From the NCBI RefSeq assembly GCF_008086115.1, contig NZ_VSIY01000001.1, forward strand, positions 62,001 through 126,000: a stretch of DNA of 64,000 nt. Direction: 5' to 3'. The notes beneath the pieces were generated by a model that was given only the letters and a program-made list of their open reading frames with translations, was not told the origin of the DNA and made no database searches. The number at the start of each line of letters is the position of its first letter. The first letter of the stretch is position 1. This DNA is from Maritimibacter fusiformis. GTDB lineage: Bacteria > Pseudomonadota > Alphaproteobacteria > Rhodobacterales > Rhodobacteraceae. A program made the translations under genes and the position numbers. Below, one piece after another: positions 1-8,730 of this stretch.

Positions 1-434
1 GGCTGGTGGGCCAGGTGGGTCAGGCGCGTGGCCTCGAGAAACCGCTCGGCGGCTTCGGTCAGGTGGCCAAAGCGGCCCACGGGTCTGAGAATGCGCCAGC
101 CCTCGCCGGCGCGCGCCTGCACCGCGAGGCGGATGTTTTCAAGCACGCTGAGGGCGGGAAACAGGTTGGTCAGCTGAAACGCACGCCCGATGCCGTGGCG
201 CGCGCGGGTCGAGGGCGCCATGCCGGTCAGGTCGGTTCCGTCCTTGAGCACCTGGCCCGAGCTTGCCGCCAACTGCCCTGAAATCAGGTTGAAATAGGTG
301 GTCTTGCCAGCGCCGTTCGGTCCCACGATGGCCGTCAGCTCACCGGGTCGAAAGGCCGCCGAGACCCGGTTCACCGCGACATGGCCGCCGAACCTAATGG
401 TAAGATCGCGGGTTTCGAGAGAGGGCGTTGTCAT
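1..434 (-). CDS. Branched-chain amino acid type ABC transporter ATPase (LivG-like), 3' end cut by window edge
   Basis: Cytoplasmic ATPase subunit that would power import of an amino-acid-like solute. Reading leftwards from ATG at 434, the frame stays open to the window edge (about 144 residues). It begins MTTPSLETRDLTIRFGG, followed by a Walker A motif GPNGAGKTT near residue 37 and the LivG-type stretch GIGRAFQLTNLFPALSVLENIRLAV. The Q-loop glutamine is visible; the signature motif and Walker B lie outside the window. The binding-protein gene sits just upstream on the same strand, so the two belong to one importer, and permeases plus a second ATPase are expected to the left. LivG family assignment is firm; substrate is unknown. 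No stop codon is seen because the gene is truncated by the window, not broken. Confidence 0.85.
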   Translation of the reverse strand, partial: MTTPSLETRDLTIRFGGHVAVNRVSAAFRPGELTAIVGPNGAGKTTYFNLISGQLAASSGQVLKDGTDLTGMAPSTRARHGIGRAFQLTNLFPALSVLENIRLAVQARAGEGWRILRPVGRFGHLTEAAERFLEATRLTHLAHQ

Positions 435-466
435 GGGAAAATCCGCCGGGGCTTTGCGCGGGGGGT

Positions 467-491
467 GGCCCGGCCCGGACGATGCCGGGCC
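467..491 (-). promoter_or_regulatory. Hairpin between binding-protein gene and livG
   Basis: Perfect 8-bp arms GGCCCGGC and GCCGGGCC enclose a 9-nt loop, 10 nt after the stop codon of the binding-protein gene and before livG. There is no T-run, so a full terminator is unlikely. Hairpins here commonly stabilise the abundant binding-protein mRNA or attenuate downstream transport genes; that role is inference. Confidence 0.45.
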
Positions 492-501
492 GGAACGTGG
501 C

Positions 502-1701
502 TCAGTCGTTGGTGCGACCGATCGGGATGTCCATTTCGCCCGGTTCGATGATGCGCACAAGCTCGGGGATTGCCCAGTCCACGTCGTCATCCACGCGGAT
601 CTTGAAGTGCACCATGCTTTGCAGCGCCTGGTGATCCTCGGGGCGGAAGGTCATCTCGCCCTTGGGCGTGTCCCAGGACATGCCTTCCATCGCCGCGATC
701 AGGTCTTCGGTGTCGTAGCTGTCGGCGGTTTCCAGTGCCTTGACCACGGCCAGTGCGGCCGACATGCCGCCAGCGGTGAAGAAGTCGGGCGGGCTGTCAA
801 AGCGCTTCATGTGCTCTTCCACCAGCCAGTTGTTCACCGGGTTGTCGTAGGCTTCGTAGTAGTAATAGATCGCGCCTTCCATGCCGGGGAACCGCTTGTA
901 GGTCGGCAGAACCGCCAGGATATGCCCGCCCATCGAGATCTCGATGCCGTGCCGGCCCGGGTCCATCGCCTGGATCTTGCCCGGCGCATCGCCACCGCCG
1001 GCGATATAGATCAGGATGACCTTGCGGCCGTCCTTGTCTTTCAGCGCGTTGAACATCCGTTCCGCCGCGGCGGTGAAGTCGGCGGTGCCCTGCGGCACGT
1101 ATTCCTCGGTCACCACGGTCGCGCCGGAGCCGTCGAGCGCGGCCTTGAACGCCTCGATCCCGTCATGGCCGAAGGCATAGTCCTCGGCCAGGGTGGCGAC
1201 ATAGAGGTTTTCGTCCGGCTGCAACGCCAACGCCTGGGCCTGCATGTCCATCGACGAGTTGCGCGAGGTCTTGAAGACATAGCGGTTGCTGTCCGGCCCG
1301 GTCAGGCCATCGGCCACGGCGGGCTCGACGATCAGAAGCCGCTCGTATTCCTCTGCAATCGGCAACATGCCCAGCGTCACGCCGGACGAGGTTGCGCCCA
1401 CCGCCAAAAGCACCTCGTCGTCGCCGTAAGCCTCGGCCAGAACAGCACGGGCCACGTCGGGCTTGAACTGGGTGTCCTTCACGATGATCTCGATCGGGCG
1501 TCCGTCGATTTCGTTGGTGCCGCCGGTGGCATATTCGATGCCCATCTCGAACCCGGTCAGGGACTGGCGCGAAAACGCCTCGAGGCTCGAGCCTGACATG
1601 CCCTGCACCACCGCGATCTTGATCGGGTCCTGCGCCGCCGCCGGGCCTGCAAAGGCGATGGCGCCGGCCAGCACGGCAGCGAGCCGCGTGAATGCTTTCA
1701 T
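502..1701 (-). CDS. ABC transporter substrate-binding protein, branched-chain amino acid/amide type
   Basis: Periplasmic solute-binding protein of 399 aa for the transporter whose ATPase follows. The N-terminus MKAFTRLAAVLAGAIAFAG with cleavage after AAA-Q is a clear Sec signal peptide. The mature part starts DPIKIAVVQGMSGSS, the typical opening of the Peripla_BP_6 fold, and the length fits that family. I chose ATG 1701 over the longer frame to 1722 because GGGAGG lies just upstream and the signal peptide then starts properly. A hairpin at 467-491 separates it from the ATPase gene. A PAS-LuxR regulator is transcribed divergently across about 100 bp and is a likely controller. The ligand could be a branched-chain amino acid, amide, urea or related compound; sequence alone does not decide. 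Confidence 0.85.
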   Translation of the reverse strand: MKAFTRLAAVLAGAIAFAGPAAAQDPIKIAVVQGMSGSSLEAFSRQSLTGFEMGIEYATGGTNEIDGRPIEIIVKDTQFKPDVARAVLAEAYGDDEVLLAVGATSSGVTLGMLPIAEEYERLLIVEPAVADGLTGPDSNRYVFKTSRNSSMDMQAQALALQPDENLYVATLAEDYAFGHDGIEAFKAALDGSGATVVTEEYVPQGTADFTAAAERMFNALKDKDGRKVILIYIAGGGDAPGKIQAMDPGRHGIEISMGGHILAVLPTYKRFPGMEGAIYYYYEAYDNPVNNWLVEEHMKRFDSPPDFFTAGGMSAALAVVKALETADSYDTEDLIAAMEGMSWDTPKGEMTFRPEDHQALQSMVHFKIRVDDDVDWAIPELVRIIEPGEMDIPIGRTND

Positions 1702-1802
1702 GGTATCCTCCCTTGTCGACATCGCGCCGCTGTTGTGCCGGTGCGAGCGGTCGTCTAGTTTGTGTCCGCAACATTCAGCACAGGGCGCTTCGGGGCAAGC
1801 TG

Positions 1803-2414
1803 GTGGAAATACGTAACGAAGATCAGGAGGCTTTCGGCGGCGGCTCTCTGGCCGAGCTGGCCTATATGTATGCGCCGGTCGGGCTGGTGGTGACGGAAAA
1901 CCGGGTGATCCGCGACTGCAACACCGCCTTTGCCGAGATGTTCGGCTATGCCCGCGCCGAGCTGCGCGACCAGCTTTTCGTGATCCTCTACCCCTCCGAC
2001 GACGAGTTTCGCAACATCCGCGACCGGGGCATCAAGCAGTTGCAGGAAACCAACCGCTACTGGGACGAGCGCGTGATGGCGCGCCGCGACGGCACCCTGT
2101 TCTGGTGCCGGGTGCGTGGCCATTCCTTCACCCCCGACGCGCCCCTGCAACGTGCGGTCTGGAGCTTTGCCGACCTGTCGCCCACCCGCCCCTATTTTCC
2201 CCTGACCCGGCGTGAACGCGAGATTCTCAGCCATCTGTCCGAAGGACTGTCGAGCAAGGAAATCGCCCGAAAACTGGACATTTCGCACCGCACCGTCGAG
2301 GTCTACCGCGCCAAGCTCTTGAAAAAGTTCGAGGTCAAGAATACCTCTGCCCTGTTCAACGCGCTGGGGGCGATCGAGGGCGATCACATCATCTCCCACG
2401 GCCCCAAGGCCTGA
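1803..2414 (+). CDS. PAS domain and LuxR-type helix-turn-helix transcriptional regulator
   Basis: Cytoplasmic DNA-binding regulator of about 203 aa. Residues about 20-125 form a PAS fold (YAPVGLVVTENRVIRDCN, then FAEMFGY and the block around WDERVMARRDGTLFWC). The C-terminal 60 residues are a LuxR/GerE helix-turn-helix: LTRREREILSHLSEGLSSKE, then IARKLDISHRTVEVYRAKL. There is no receiver domain. The frame is open further upstream (to 1692), but that part overlaps the promoter region of the divergent binding-protein gene. GTG 1803 (VEIRNEDQEAF) is my best start; ATG 1866 would cut into the PAS domain. Position implies control of the adjacent transporter; this is inference. The PAS ligand is unknown. 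Confidence 0.75.
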   Translation: MEIRNEDQEAFGGGSLAELAYMYAPVGLVVTENRVIRDCNTAFAEMFGYARAELRDQLFVILYPSDDEFRNIRDRGIKQLQETNRYWDERVMARRDGTLFWCRVRGHSFTPDAPLQRAVWSFADLSPTRPYFPLTRREREILSHLSEGLSSKEIARKLDISHRTVEVYRAKLLKKFEVKNTSALFNALGAIEGDHIISHGPKA

Positions 2415-2502
2415 CGCCGTGCCCGCCCGGGGCGCAATACGCTTGAAACCCCCGCGCCCCCCCGTGTAAACCGGCATTCTCTCTACCTGATTGGGGATTA
2501 TC

Positions 2503-3555
2503 GTGCTCGACCTGGCAAATATCCGCGACGAACTCGCCAAACACTACGACCTTGCCCCGAACCCGGAGCTGGCGTCGCAGATGGGCGATATCTACGCGCG
2601 CATGGACCGGGTCGTGAACCCGGTCGACTGGGCGGTCCACGCGCCCTATGTCGCCGCGATCAACAAGCTCAAGGCCGAAAAGAACGCGGTCATCCTCGCG
2701 CATAACTACATGACGCCCGAGATCTACCACGGCGTTGCCGACGTGGTCGGCGACAGCCTGCAACTGGCGATCGCGGCCACCAAGGTCGAGGCCGACATCA
2801 TCGTGCAATGCGGCGTGCATTTCATGGCCGAGACCTCGAAGATCCTGAACCCCGAGAAGACCGTGCTGATCCCCGACATGGCGGCGGGCTGTTCGCTGGC
2901 CGAAAGCATCACCGCCGAAGGCGTGGCCGAAATGCGCGCGCGCTATCCGGGTGCGCCGGTGGTCAGCTACGTCAACACCACCGCCGAGGTCAAAGCCGCC
3001 TCGGATATCTGCTGCACCTCGTCCAACGCCGCCCAGATCGTCGCCGCCCTGCCCGAGGACACGATCATCATGACGCCCGACCAGTTCCTGGCCCAGAACG
3101 TCGCCAACCTGGTGCCCGAGAAAAAGGTGGTCTGGTGGGCCGGCTCGTGCATCGTGCATGAGCAATACACGGCCAACGACCTGCGCGAATACCGCGCGCT
3201 GCATCCCGACACCCGGATCATCGCGCACCCCGAATGCACCCCCGAGGTGATCGCGGAGGCGGATTTCTCCGGCTCGACCAGCGGTATCGTCAAATACGTC
3301 ACCGACGAGCAGCCGAAAGAGGCGATGCTGGTCACCGAATGCTCGATGGCCTCCAACATCGCCGACAACCTGCCGGGCGTCGATTTCGTCGGCCCGTGCA
3401 ACATGTGCCCCTACATGAAGAAGATCACGCTGGAAAAGATCCTGTGGTCGCTGCACACCGGGCGCGAAGAGGTCATCGTCGCCCCCGAGGTCGCAGGCAA
3501 AGCCCGCCGCGCGGTCGAGCGGATGATCGACATGAGCCGCGAGCTGGGCCTTTGA
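2503..3555 (+). CDS. nadA: Quinolinate synthase A
   Basis: Condenses iminoaspartate (from NadB) with dihydroxyacetone phosphate to quinolinate, the second step of de novo NAD synthesis in the cytoplasm. The enzyme carries one [4Fe-4S] cluster. Probable cysteine ligands are visible in QCGVHFMAE, WAGSCIVHEQ and GPCNMCPYMKK, with the substrate-binding AHNYMTPEIY segment near the N-terminus. The length of 350 aa matches the family. GTG 2503 has GGGGA five bases upstream and is preferred over the TTG at 2491 that would add four residues. It is first in a tight nadA-nadB-nadC operon (10-nt gap, then a 4-nt overlap). Confidence 0.96.
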   Translation: MLDLANIRDELAKHYDLAPNPELASQMGDIYARMDRVVNPVDWAVHAPYVAAINKLKAEKNAVILAHNYMTPEIYHGVADVVGDSLQLAIAATKVEADIIVQCGVHFMAETSKILNPEKTVLIPDMAAGCSLAESITAEGVAEMRARYPGAPVVSYVNTTAEVKAASDICCTSSNAAQIVAALPEDTIIMTPDQFLAQNVANLVPEKKVVWWAGSCIVHEQYTANDLREYRALHPDTRIIAHPECTPEVIAEADFSGSTSGIVKYVTDEQPKEAMLVTECSMASNIADNLPGVDFVGPCNMCPYMKKITLEKILWSLHTGREEVIVAPEVAGKARRAVERMIDMSRELGL

Positions 3556-3565
3556 GGGCAGGCAT

Positions 3566-5134
3566 GTGAGCCACACCATCGAGACCGGGCGCATCGTCAT
3601 CGTGGGCGCCGGGCTGGGCGCGCTCTATGCCGCGCTCGAGCTTGCGCCCCGCCCGGTCCTGATCGTGTCGCCCGAGACCCTGGGCCAGGGCGCGTCCTCG
3701 GCCTGGGCGCAGGGCGGCGTCGCCGCCGCGATGGCCGCCACCGACAGCGCCGAGGCCCATGCCGCCGACACCATCGGCGCGGGCGCGGGCACCGTTGACG
3801 CCGAGGTCGCGGCGATGGTCACCAAGGCCGCGCGCGAGCACATCATCGACCTGACCGACAAGGGCACGCCGTTCGACCGCACACCCGATGGCGGCTATGT
3901 CATGAGCCTCGAGGCCGCCCATACCGCCCCGCGCGTGGTGCGGGTCAAGGGCGACCAGGCGGGCGCGCGGATCATGGAAACGCTGATCGCGGCGGTGCGC
4001 GCGGCGCCCTCGGTGCAGGTCTGCGAACGCTCGATGGCCACCGGGCTCGAGGTCACCGATGGCCGCGTCACCGGCGTGCATGTCCGCGCCGCGGATCGCG
4101 AGTCCGGGACGGTCCTGCTGCGCGCGCCGGCGGTGCTGCTGGCCGGCGGCGGCTCGGGCGGGCTCTATGCCGTCACCACAAACCCGCCGCGCATCCGGGG
4201 CCAGGTGATCGGGCTGGCCGCGCGCGCCGGAGCTGTGATCGCGGACGCCGAATTCGTGCAGTTCCACCCGACCGCGATGGACGTGGGCGAAGACCCCGCA
4301 CCGCTGGCCACCGAGGCGCTGCGCGGCGAGGGTGCGCATCTGGTCAACAACCGAGGCGAGCGTTTCATGCTGGCGCTCGATCCGCGCGCCGAGCTTGCGC
4401 CGCGCGATATCGTGGCGCGCGGAATCTTTGCCGAAACCCAGGCCGGACGCCGCCCCGCGCTGGACACCCGCGCGGCCATCGGCGCGGCGATCCTCACCCG
4501 CTTTCCGGTGGTGGCCGAGGCCTGCCAGCGCAATGCCATCGACCCGGTGACCGAGACCATCCCGGTCGCCTGTGCCGCGCATTACCACATGGGCGGGATC
4601 GCGACCGACAAGTCCGGCCGCGCCAGCCTCAAGGGCCTGTGGGTCTGCGGCGAGGCCGCGTCGACCGGGCTGCACGGCGCCAACCGGCTGGCCTCGAACG
4701 GGCTGCTCGAGGCGCTGGTCTATGCCCGGCTTGCCGCCCGCGACATCGCCGCCGAAGTCGCCCCGACCGACGCGCCCGAAGCGGCGCTGACCTTTCCAAA
4801 GGGTGGCCACGACAGCTTTTCCGAGGCCTCGATGACCGCCCTGCGCCAGATCATGACCGATCATGTCGGCGTCCTGCGCGACGCGGCGGGCCTGTGCACG
4901 GCGCTCACCGGGATCGCCCGGCTGGAGGCCCGCGAAAGCCAGTCGCAGACTTTCGCCAACATGACCGCCACCGCCACCCTGATCGCCGCCGCCGCCTTTG
5001 ACCGCCGGGAATCGCGCGGCGGGCATTATCGCACCGACTACCCCGATGCCGACCCGGCCCAGGCCGAACGTAGCCATTTGACCCTGGCCGAGGCGCTGGC
5101 GATCCGCGCCCGCTGTGAGGAGACGCAGACATGA
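3566..5134 (+). CDS. nadB: L-aspartate oxidase
   Basis: FAD enzyme of 522 aa oxidising L-aspartate to iminoaspartate, the first step of de novo NAD synthesis. The N-terminal dinucleotide fold reads IVIVGAGLGALYAALEL. Succinate dehydrogenase flavoprotein-type features follow: SSAWAQGGVAAA, the FAD/substrate block EFVQFHPTAMD near residue 230, AAHYHMGGI, and GLHGANRLASNGLLEALV near residue 370. Start is GTG 3566 with GAGGGCAGG upstream; an ATG two bases earlier runs straight into a stop. Its stop overlaps the nadC start (ATGA), implying translational coupling. Nothing odd is seen. Confidence 0.96.
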   Translation: MSHTIETGRIVIVGAGLGALYAALELAPRPVLIVSPETLGQGASSAWAQGGVAAAMAATDSAEAHAADTIGAGAGTVDAEVAAMVTKAAREHIIDLTDKGTPFDRTPDGGYVMSLEAAHTAPRVVRVKGDQAGARIMETLIAAVRAAPSVQVCERSMATGLEVTDGRVTGVHVRAADRESGTVLLRAPAVLLAGGGSGGLYAVTTNPPRIRGQVIGLAARAGAVIADAEFVQFHPTAMDVGEDPAPLATEALRGEGAHLVNNRGERFMLALDPRAELAPRDIVARGIFAETQAGRRPALDTRAAIGAAILTRFPVVAEACQRNAIDPVTETIPVACAAHYHMGGIATDKSGRASLKGLWVCGEAASTGLHGANRLASNGLLEALVYARLAARDIAAEVAPTDAPEAALTFPKGGHDSFSEASMTALRQIMTDHVGVLRDAAGLCTALTGIARLEARESQSQTFANMTATATLIAAAAFDRRESRGGHYRTDYPDADPAQAERSHLTLAEALAIRARCEETQT

Positions 5135-5976
5135 TCCCCCCCCTGCCCGACCTCGTGCTCGACCCGATGGTGCGCGCCGCCCTTGCCGAAGACCTCGGCC
5201 AGTATGGCGACATCACCACCCGCACGGTGATCCCCGAGGGCGTGCGCTATACCGCGCGGCTCAATGCGCGCGAGGATGGCGTGGTGTCGGGAATGCAGGT
5301 CGCGCGCATGGCGTTTCACCTGGTCGACCCGGCGCTTTCGGTCGAAACCCTGCTGGCCGACGGGGCGCCCTGCGCCAAGGGCCAGACCCTTATGACGATC
5401 GAGGGCGCCGCCGCCTCGATCCTGTCGGCCGAGCGCGTCGCGCTCAACTTCGCCGGGCGGCTGTCGGGCATCGCCAGCCTGACCGCGCGCTTCGTGGCCG
5501 AGACGCGCGGGACCGACGCCCGCATCACCTGCACCCGCAAGACCACGCCGGGCCTCAGGATCGTCGAGAAACTGGCGGTGCTGCACGGCGGCGGTTTCAA
5601 CCACCGTTTCAGCCTGTCGGACGCGATCCTGATCAAGGACAACCACATCGCCGCCGCCGGTGGCATCAAGGCGGTGCTGGAGGCCACCAAGGCCAGCGCC
5701 AGCCACATGGTGCGGGTCGAGATCGAGGTCGACCGGCTTGATCAGCTGGCCGAAGTGCTGGACATCGGCGGCGCGGACGTGGTGCTCTTGGACAACATGG
5801 ACCCGGACACGCTGCGCGAAGCGGTGGCGATGGCCGGGGGCCGCGTGGTCACCGAGGCGTCGGGCAACATGGTGCTCGGGCGCATCGCCGAGGTGGCGGC
5901 GACCGGGGTCGACTACATCTCGTCGGGCGCGCTGACCCACTCGGCCCGTGCGCTGGACCTGGGGCTGGATTTCTGA
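5131..5976 (+). CDS. nadC: Nicotinate-nucleotide pyrophosphorylase (quinolinate phosphoribosyltransferase)
   Basis: Converts quinolinate and PRPP to nicotinate mononucleotide, CO2 and pyrophosphate, joining the NadAB product to the common NAD pathway. At 281 aa it has family length. Typical segments are LAEDLGQYGDITT at the N-terminus, ITCTRKTTPGLRIVEKLAV (basic quinolinate-binding residues) near residue 130, KDNHI near residue 170, EIEVD, and DVVLLDNM near residue 215. The end, VDYISSGALTHSARALDLGLDF, is also typical. It starts in a 4-nt overlap with nadB. It ends 60 bp from the convergent ABC ATPase gene; I see no convincing T-rich terminator between them. Confidence 0.96.
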   Translation: MIPPLPDLVLDPMVRAALAEDLGQYGDITTRTVIPEGVRYTARLNAREDGVVSGMQVARMAFHLVDPALSVETLLADGAPCAKGQTLMTIEGAAASILSAERVALNFAGRLSGIASLTARFVAETRGTDARITCTRKTTPGLRIVEKLAVLHGGGFNHRFSLSDAILIKDNHIAAAGGIKAVLEATKASASHMVRVEIEVDRLDQLAEVLDIGGADVVLLDNMDPDTLREAVAMAGGRVVTEASGNMVLGRIAEVAATGVDYISSGALTHSARALDLGLDF

Positions 5977-6036
5977 AGGATCGGCTTTTTGCGGGCCGGG
6001 CGGCGAGGCCGGACCAGCACCGACGAAAACGCCCCG

Positions 6037-7107
6037 TCAGGACTTTGCCGCAGGCCCCGCGATCCGCCTGCCCGCGGCATCGAACAGGTGCACCGGGCCA
6101 TCGCCGGGCGCGACGGTGACGGTCTCGCCGACCGTCAGGCTCAGCCCCGGGGCGATCTTGGCGACGGCCTGTTGCCCGTCCGCCAGCTTCAACTCGACAA
6201 GTATCTCGTCGCCCAAGTGTTCGATCAGAACCACCTGTGCCTCGGCCCCGCCAGCGGCGCCCAGCACCAGGTTCTCGGGCCGGATGCCCAGCGTCAGCGG
6301 ACCGGCCGGCACCCCACCCTCGGGCAGCGGCAGGCTGCCGAGCACACCGGTTTCGATCCGCTCCGCCCCCGCCTCTGCCGCGATCAGGTTCATCCGGGGC
6401 GAGCCGATGAAGCCCGCGACGAAGACATTGGCCGGCGCGTTGTAGAGATCGAGCGGCGATCCCATCTGCTGCACATGCCCGTCGTGCAGAACCACGATCT
6501 TGTCGGCCAGCGTCATCGCCTCGACCTGGTCATGGGTGACGTAGATCATCGTGGTCTTGAGCTGCCGGTGCAGGTCGGCGATCTCGCGGCGGGTGTCGAC
6601 CCGCAGCGCCGCGTCGAGATTGGACAGCGGCTCATCGAACAGAAACACCGCAGGTTCGCGCACGATGGCGCGGCCGATGGCGACACGCTGGCGCTGGCCG
6701 CCCGACAGTTGCGACGGGCGGCGCTCCAGGAGCGGCTCGATCTGGAGCATCCTGGCGGCGCGCATCACGCGGGCGTCGATCTCGGCGCGGCTCATGCGTG
6801 ACAGTTTCAGCCCGAACTCCATGTTGCCGCGCACCGTGCGGTGCGGGTAGAGCGCGTAGCTCTGGAACACCATCGCGATGCCGCGCTCCTTGGGCGAGGC
6901 ATCGTTGACCCGGCGCCCGCCGATCAGAAGATCGCCGCCGCTGAGGTCTTCCAGCCCCGCGATGATCCTGAGAAGCGTGGACTTGCCGCAGCCCGACGGG
7001 CCGACGAAGACCACGAACTCCCCGTCCGCGATCGACAGGTCGATGTCCTTGAGCACCTCTGCCGCGCCATAGGACTTGGATACCTTGTCGAGCCTTACGT
7101 CCGCCAT
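6037..7107 (-). CDS. Sugar ABC transporter ATPase of the MalK/UgpC type
   Basis: Cytoplasmic ATPase (356 aa) that energises the sugar importer encoded upstream. Walker A GPSGCGKST (residue about 37), Q-loop FQSYALYPHRTV, signature LSGGQRQRVAIGRAIVREP, Walker B VFLFDEPLSNLD and the switch histidine in YVTHDQVEAMTLADK are all intact. The region from about residue 235 is the TOBE/MalK regulatory extension (GIRPENL near residue 275). It is the last gene of the minus-strand amino-sugar operon, after the SIS-domain gene, with a stem-loop at 7127-7154 between them. The substrate follows from context (amino sugar), not from this protein. Confidence 0.9.
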   Translation of the reverse strand: MADVRLDKVSKSYGAAEVLKDIDLSIADGEFVVFVGPSGCGKSTLLRIIAGLEDLSGGDLLIGGRRVNDASPKERGIAMVFQSYALYPHRTVRGNMEFGLKLSRMSRAEIDARVMRAARMLQIEPLLERRPSQLSGGQRQRVAIGRAIVREPAVFLFDEPLSNLDAALRVDTRREIADLHRQLKTTMIYVTHDQVEAMTLADKIVVLHDGHVQQMGSPLDLYNAPANVFVAGFIGSPRMNLIAAEAGAERIETGVLGSLPLPEGGVPAGPLTLGIRPENLVLGAAGGAEAQVVLIEHLGDEILVELKLADGQQAVAKIAPGLSLTVGETVTVAPGDGPVHLFDAAGRRIAGPAAKS

Positions 7108-7126
7108 CGTCGCACCCTCTTGTGCG

Positions 7127-7154
7127 CGCCGCCCCCCGTTTCGGGAAGGCGGCG
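7127..7154 (-). promoter_or_regulatory. Stem-loop between SIS gene and ABC ATPase gene
   Basis: CGCCGCC and GGCGGCG arms enclose an inner CCCG-TTT-CGGG stem, giving a two-part hairpin in the 67-bp gap upstream of the ATPase gene. No T-run follows on the minus strand. It may be an mRNA processing or stability element; function is inference. Confidence 0.35.
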
Positions 7155-7174
7155 CCTGCCTTGGTGAGCCAGGA

Positions 7175-7966
7175 TCACGCCTTGCCGCTCATCCGGTCCT
7201 CGAAGAACGACAGGTGCTTTTTCTGCGCCTCGATCAGCCGCGCCTTGTAGGCGGCATAGGCCTTGTCGGTGTCGTTCAGCGTGACCCCGGGGATCGTCGG
7301 TGACGCAAAGACCGGCAGTTCGATGCCGCGATCGGCCAGGGTCTGCGCGGTGCGCGCGGCCATTTCGTGCATCAAGATCATCGCCAGCACGGTCGACGAG
7401 CCGCCGACCGGCCTGCTCCAGCCCTCCACCGGCACGATGGCGTCCTCGACCGGGGCGCAGGTGTCAATGGCGACATCGGCGCAATCGGCCAGCACCTTGC
7501 CCGAGGAATGGGTGGCCTTCTTGTCGCGGTTGGCAGCCGCGTTCACCGCGATCACCTTGACGCCGCGCGCCTTGCAGTAAAGCGCCGTGTCGATGCCCGA
7601 GGCGTTGGTGCCGGAATGACCGAACACCACCAGGGTATCGCCGGGATTGATCGGTTCGTGGTCAAGGAACTTCTCGGCATAGCCTTCGGTGCGCTCGAGC
7701 CACAGCAATTCGCGCACCCCGCCCGCGCCCAGCACCGAATGCCACATCAGCCTGGGATCGGTCAGCGGGTGAAAGGCGATGAAGGCACCGTAGCGCGGAA
7801 AGGTCTCCTGCGCCGGCAGGACCGAATGGCCGGAGCCGTAAAGGTGGATCAGTCCGCCATTCGCGGCGGTTTCGGCCATGATCGCGGCGGCCTCGGTCAT
7901 CGCCGCGTCGTTGACCTCGGCGGCCTTGGCGGCAAGCTCGGTCAGGCGACCTATGTAGAGAGACAT
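7175..7966 (-). CDS. SIS-domain (phospho)sugar-binding protein in amino-sugar operon
   Basis: Protein of 263 aa with a sugar isomerase (SIS) fold. Segments include GGLIHLYGSGHSVLPAQETF near residue 36 (the phosphosugar-binding loop) and DTLVVFGHSGTNASGIDTAL near residue 110 (the second SIS motif), then GVKVIAVNAA. It most resembles the COG4821-type SIS proteins rather than GlmS/NagB. In this operon it lies between a GntR regulator and the transporter ATPase, next to a ROK kinase and nagA, so it could act on an amino-sugar phosphate, perhaps in the place of a NagB deaminase, or on another phosphosugar. That is inference. ATG 7966 has AAGGAAC upstream. Confidence 0.75.
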   Translation of the reverse strand: MSLYIGRLTELAAKAAEVNDAAMTEAAAIMAETAANGGLIHLYGSGHSVLPAQETFPRYGAFIAFHPLTDPRLMWHSVLGAGGVRELLWLERTEGYAEKFLDHEPINPGDTLVVFGHSGTNASGIDTALYCKARGVKVIAVNAAANRDKKATHSSGKVLADCADVAIDTCAPVEDAIVPVEGWSRPVGGSSTVLAMILMHEMAARTAQTLADRGIELPVFASPTIPGVTLNDTDKAYAAYKARLIEAQKKHLSFFEDRMSGKA

Positions 7967-7983
7967 GTTCGTTCCTTTCGTTA

Positions 7984-8730
7984 TCAGTAAAAGAGTTTCG
8001 AGCGGATCTCGTAGCGGTCCGCCCGCATGGTTGACTCGACGTGTTCGAAGGGTCCGTGCGCGTCCGAGGTGGTGCGCCGCACCTCGAAGGCGGGGCTGCC
8101 GGGCGCGACCGCGAGGTCGGCGGCGTCCTCGGCGCTGACGGTGCCGGCGCGGTAAAGCTCTTCGGCCGATTGCGGCGCGATGCCCCAGCCTTCGCGCAGG
8201 AAATCGTAAAGCGATGTCAGCTCGCCCTTGAGCGGCAGGAACCCGGGCACCCGGTGGGCCGGCAGATAGGCGGTCTGCACCCCGATCGGGTTGCCGTTGG
8301 CCAGCCGCACCCGGCGCAGCTTGATCACCGGCTCGCCGGGCTTGAGGGCAAGCGCCTCGGCGATGTCATCCTCGGCGGGCATCTCGACCGCGCTGGTGCC
8401 GCGGGTGCCGACCTTGTCGCCGAGGTAGGCCATTTCCTCGGTAAAACTGGTCAACCCGCGAATACCGGCCACGATGGTCGAGCGCCGCACGAAGGTGCCG
8501 CGCCCGTGCTCGCGGCGCAGATGGCCGCTTTCCTCGAGCCGGCGCAGCGCGTGGCGCAGGGTGATGCGGCTGACGCCCAGCATTTCGGTCAGCCGGGTCT
8601 CGTTCGGCAACTGGTCGCCGTCCTGCCATTCGCCGCGCTGGATCATGTCGCGCAGCGATTGCTCGGTCTGGTGCCAGAGCGGCTCGGGGCGGTTGCGGTC
8701 GGGTCGGCGGATGGGCAGGTCTGTGCTCAT
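7984..8730 (-). CDS. GntR-family transcriptional regulator (HutC/UTRA type)
   Basis: DNA-binding regulator of 248 aa. The winged helix spans about residues 17-85: PLWHQTEQSLRDMIQRGEW, LPNETRLTEMLGVSRITL and the wing LRREHGRGTFV. A UTRA effector domain follows (about 100-240), with the LKPGEPVIKLRRVRLANGNP and AYLPAHRVPGF blocks. Such regulators usually sense a phosphorylated sugar such as GlcNAc-6-P. It overlaps the ROK kinase gene by 4 nt and lies within the operon, so autoregulation is likely. A palindrome at 12727-12744 between the two divergent promoters of the cluster is the obvious candidate operator. Ligand and site are inferred. Confidence 0.85.
   Translation of the reverse strand: MSTDLPIRRPDRNRPEPLWHQTEQSLRDMIQRGEWQDGDQLPNETRLTEMLGVSRITLRHALRRLEESGHLRREHGRGTFVRRSTIVAGIRGLTSFTEEMAYLGDKVGTRGTSAVEMPAEDDIAEALALKPGEPVIKLRRVRLANGNPIGVQTAYLPAHRVPGFLPLKGELTSLYDFLREGWGIAPQSAEELYRAGTVSAEDAADLAVAPGSPAFEVRRTTSDAHGPFEHVESTMRADRYEIRSKLFY

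Noticed and set aside
1692-1802. ATG 1692 as start of the PAS-LuxR regulator
   Set aside because: The extra 37 residues (Cys/Arg-rich) would be encoded across the 5' end and promoter region of the divergent binding-protein gene and do not resemble a PAS N-terminus.
2491-2502. TTG 2491 as the nadA start
   Set aside because: GTG 2503 has a correctly spaced GGGGA, which the TTG would itself overlap.
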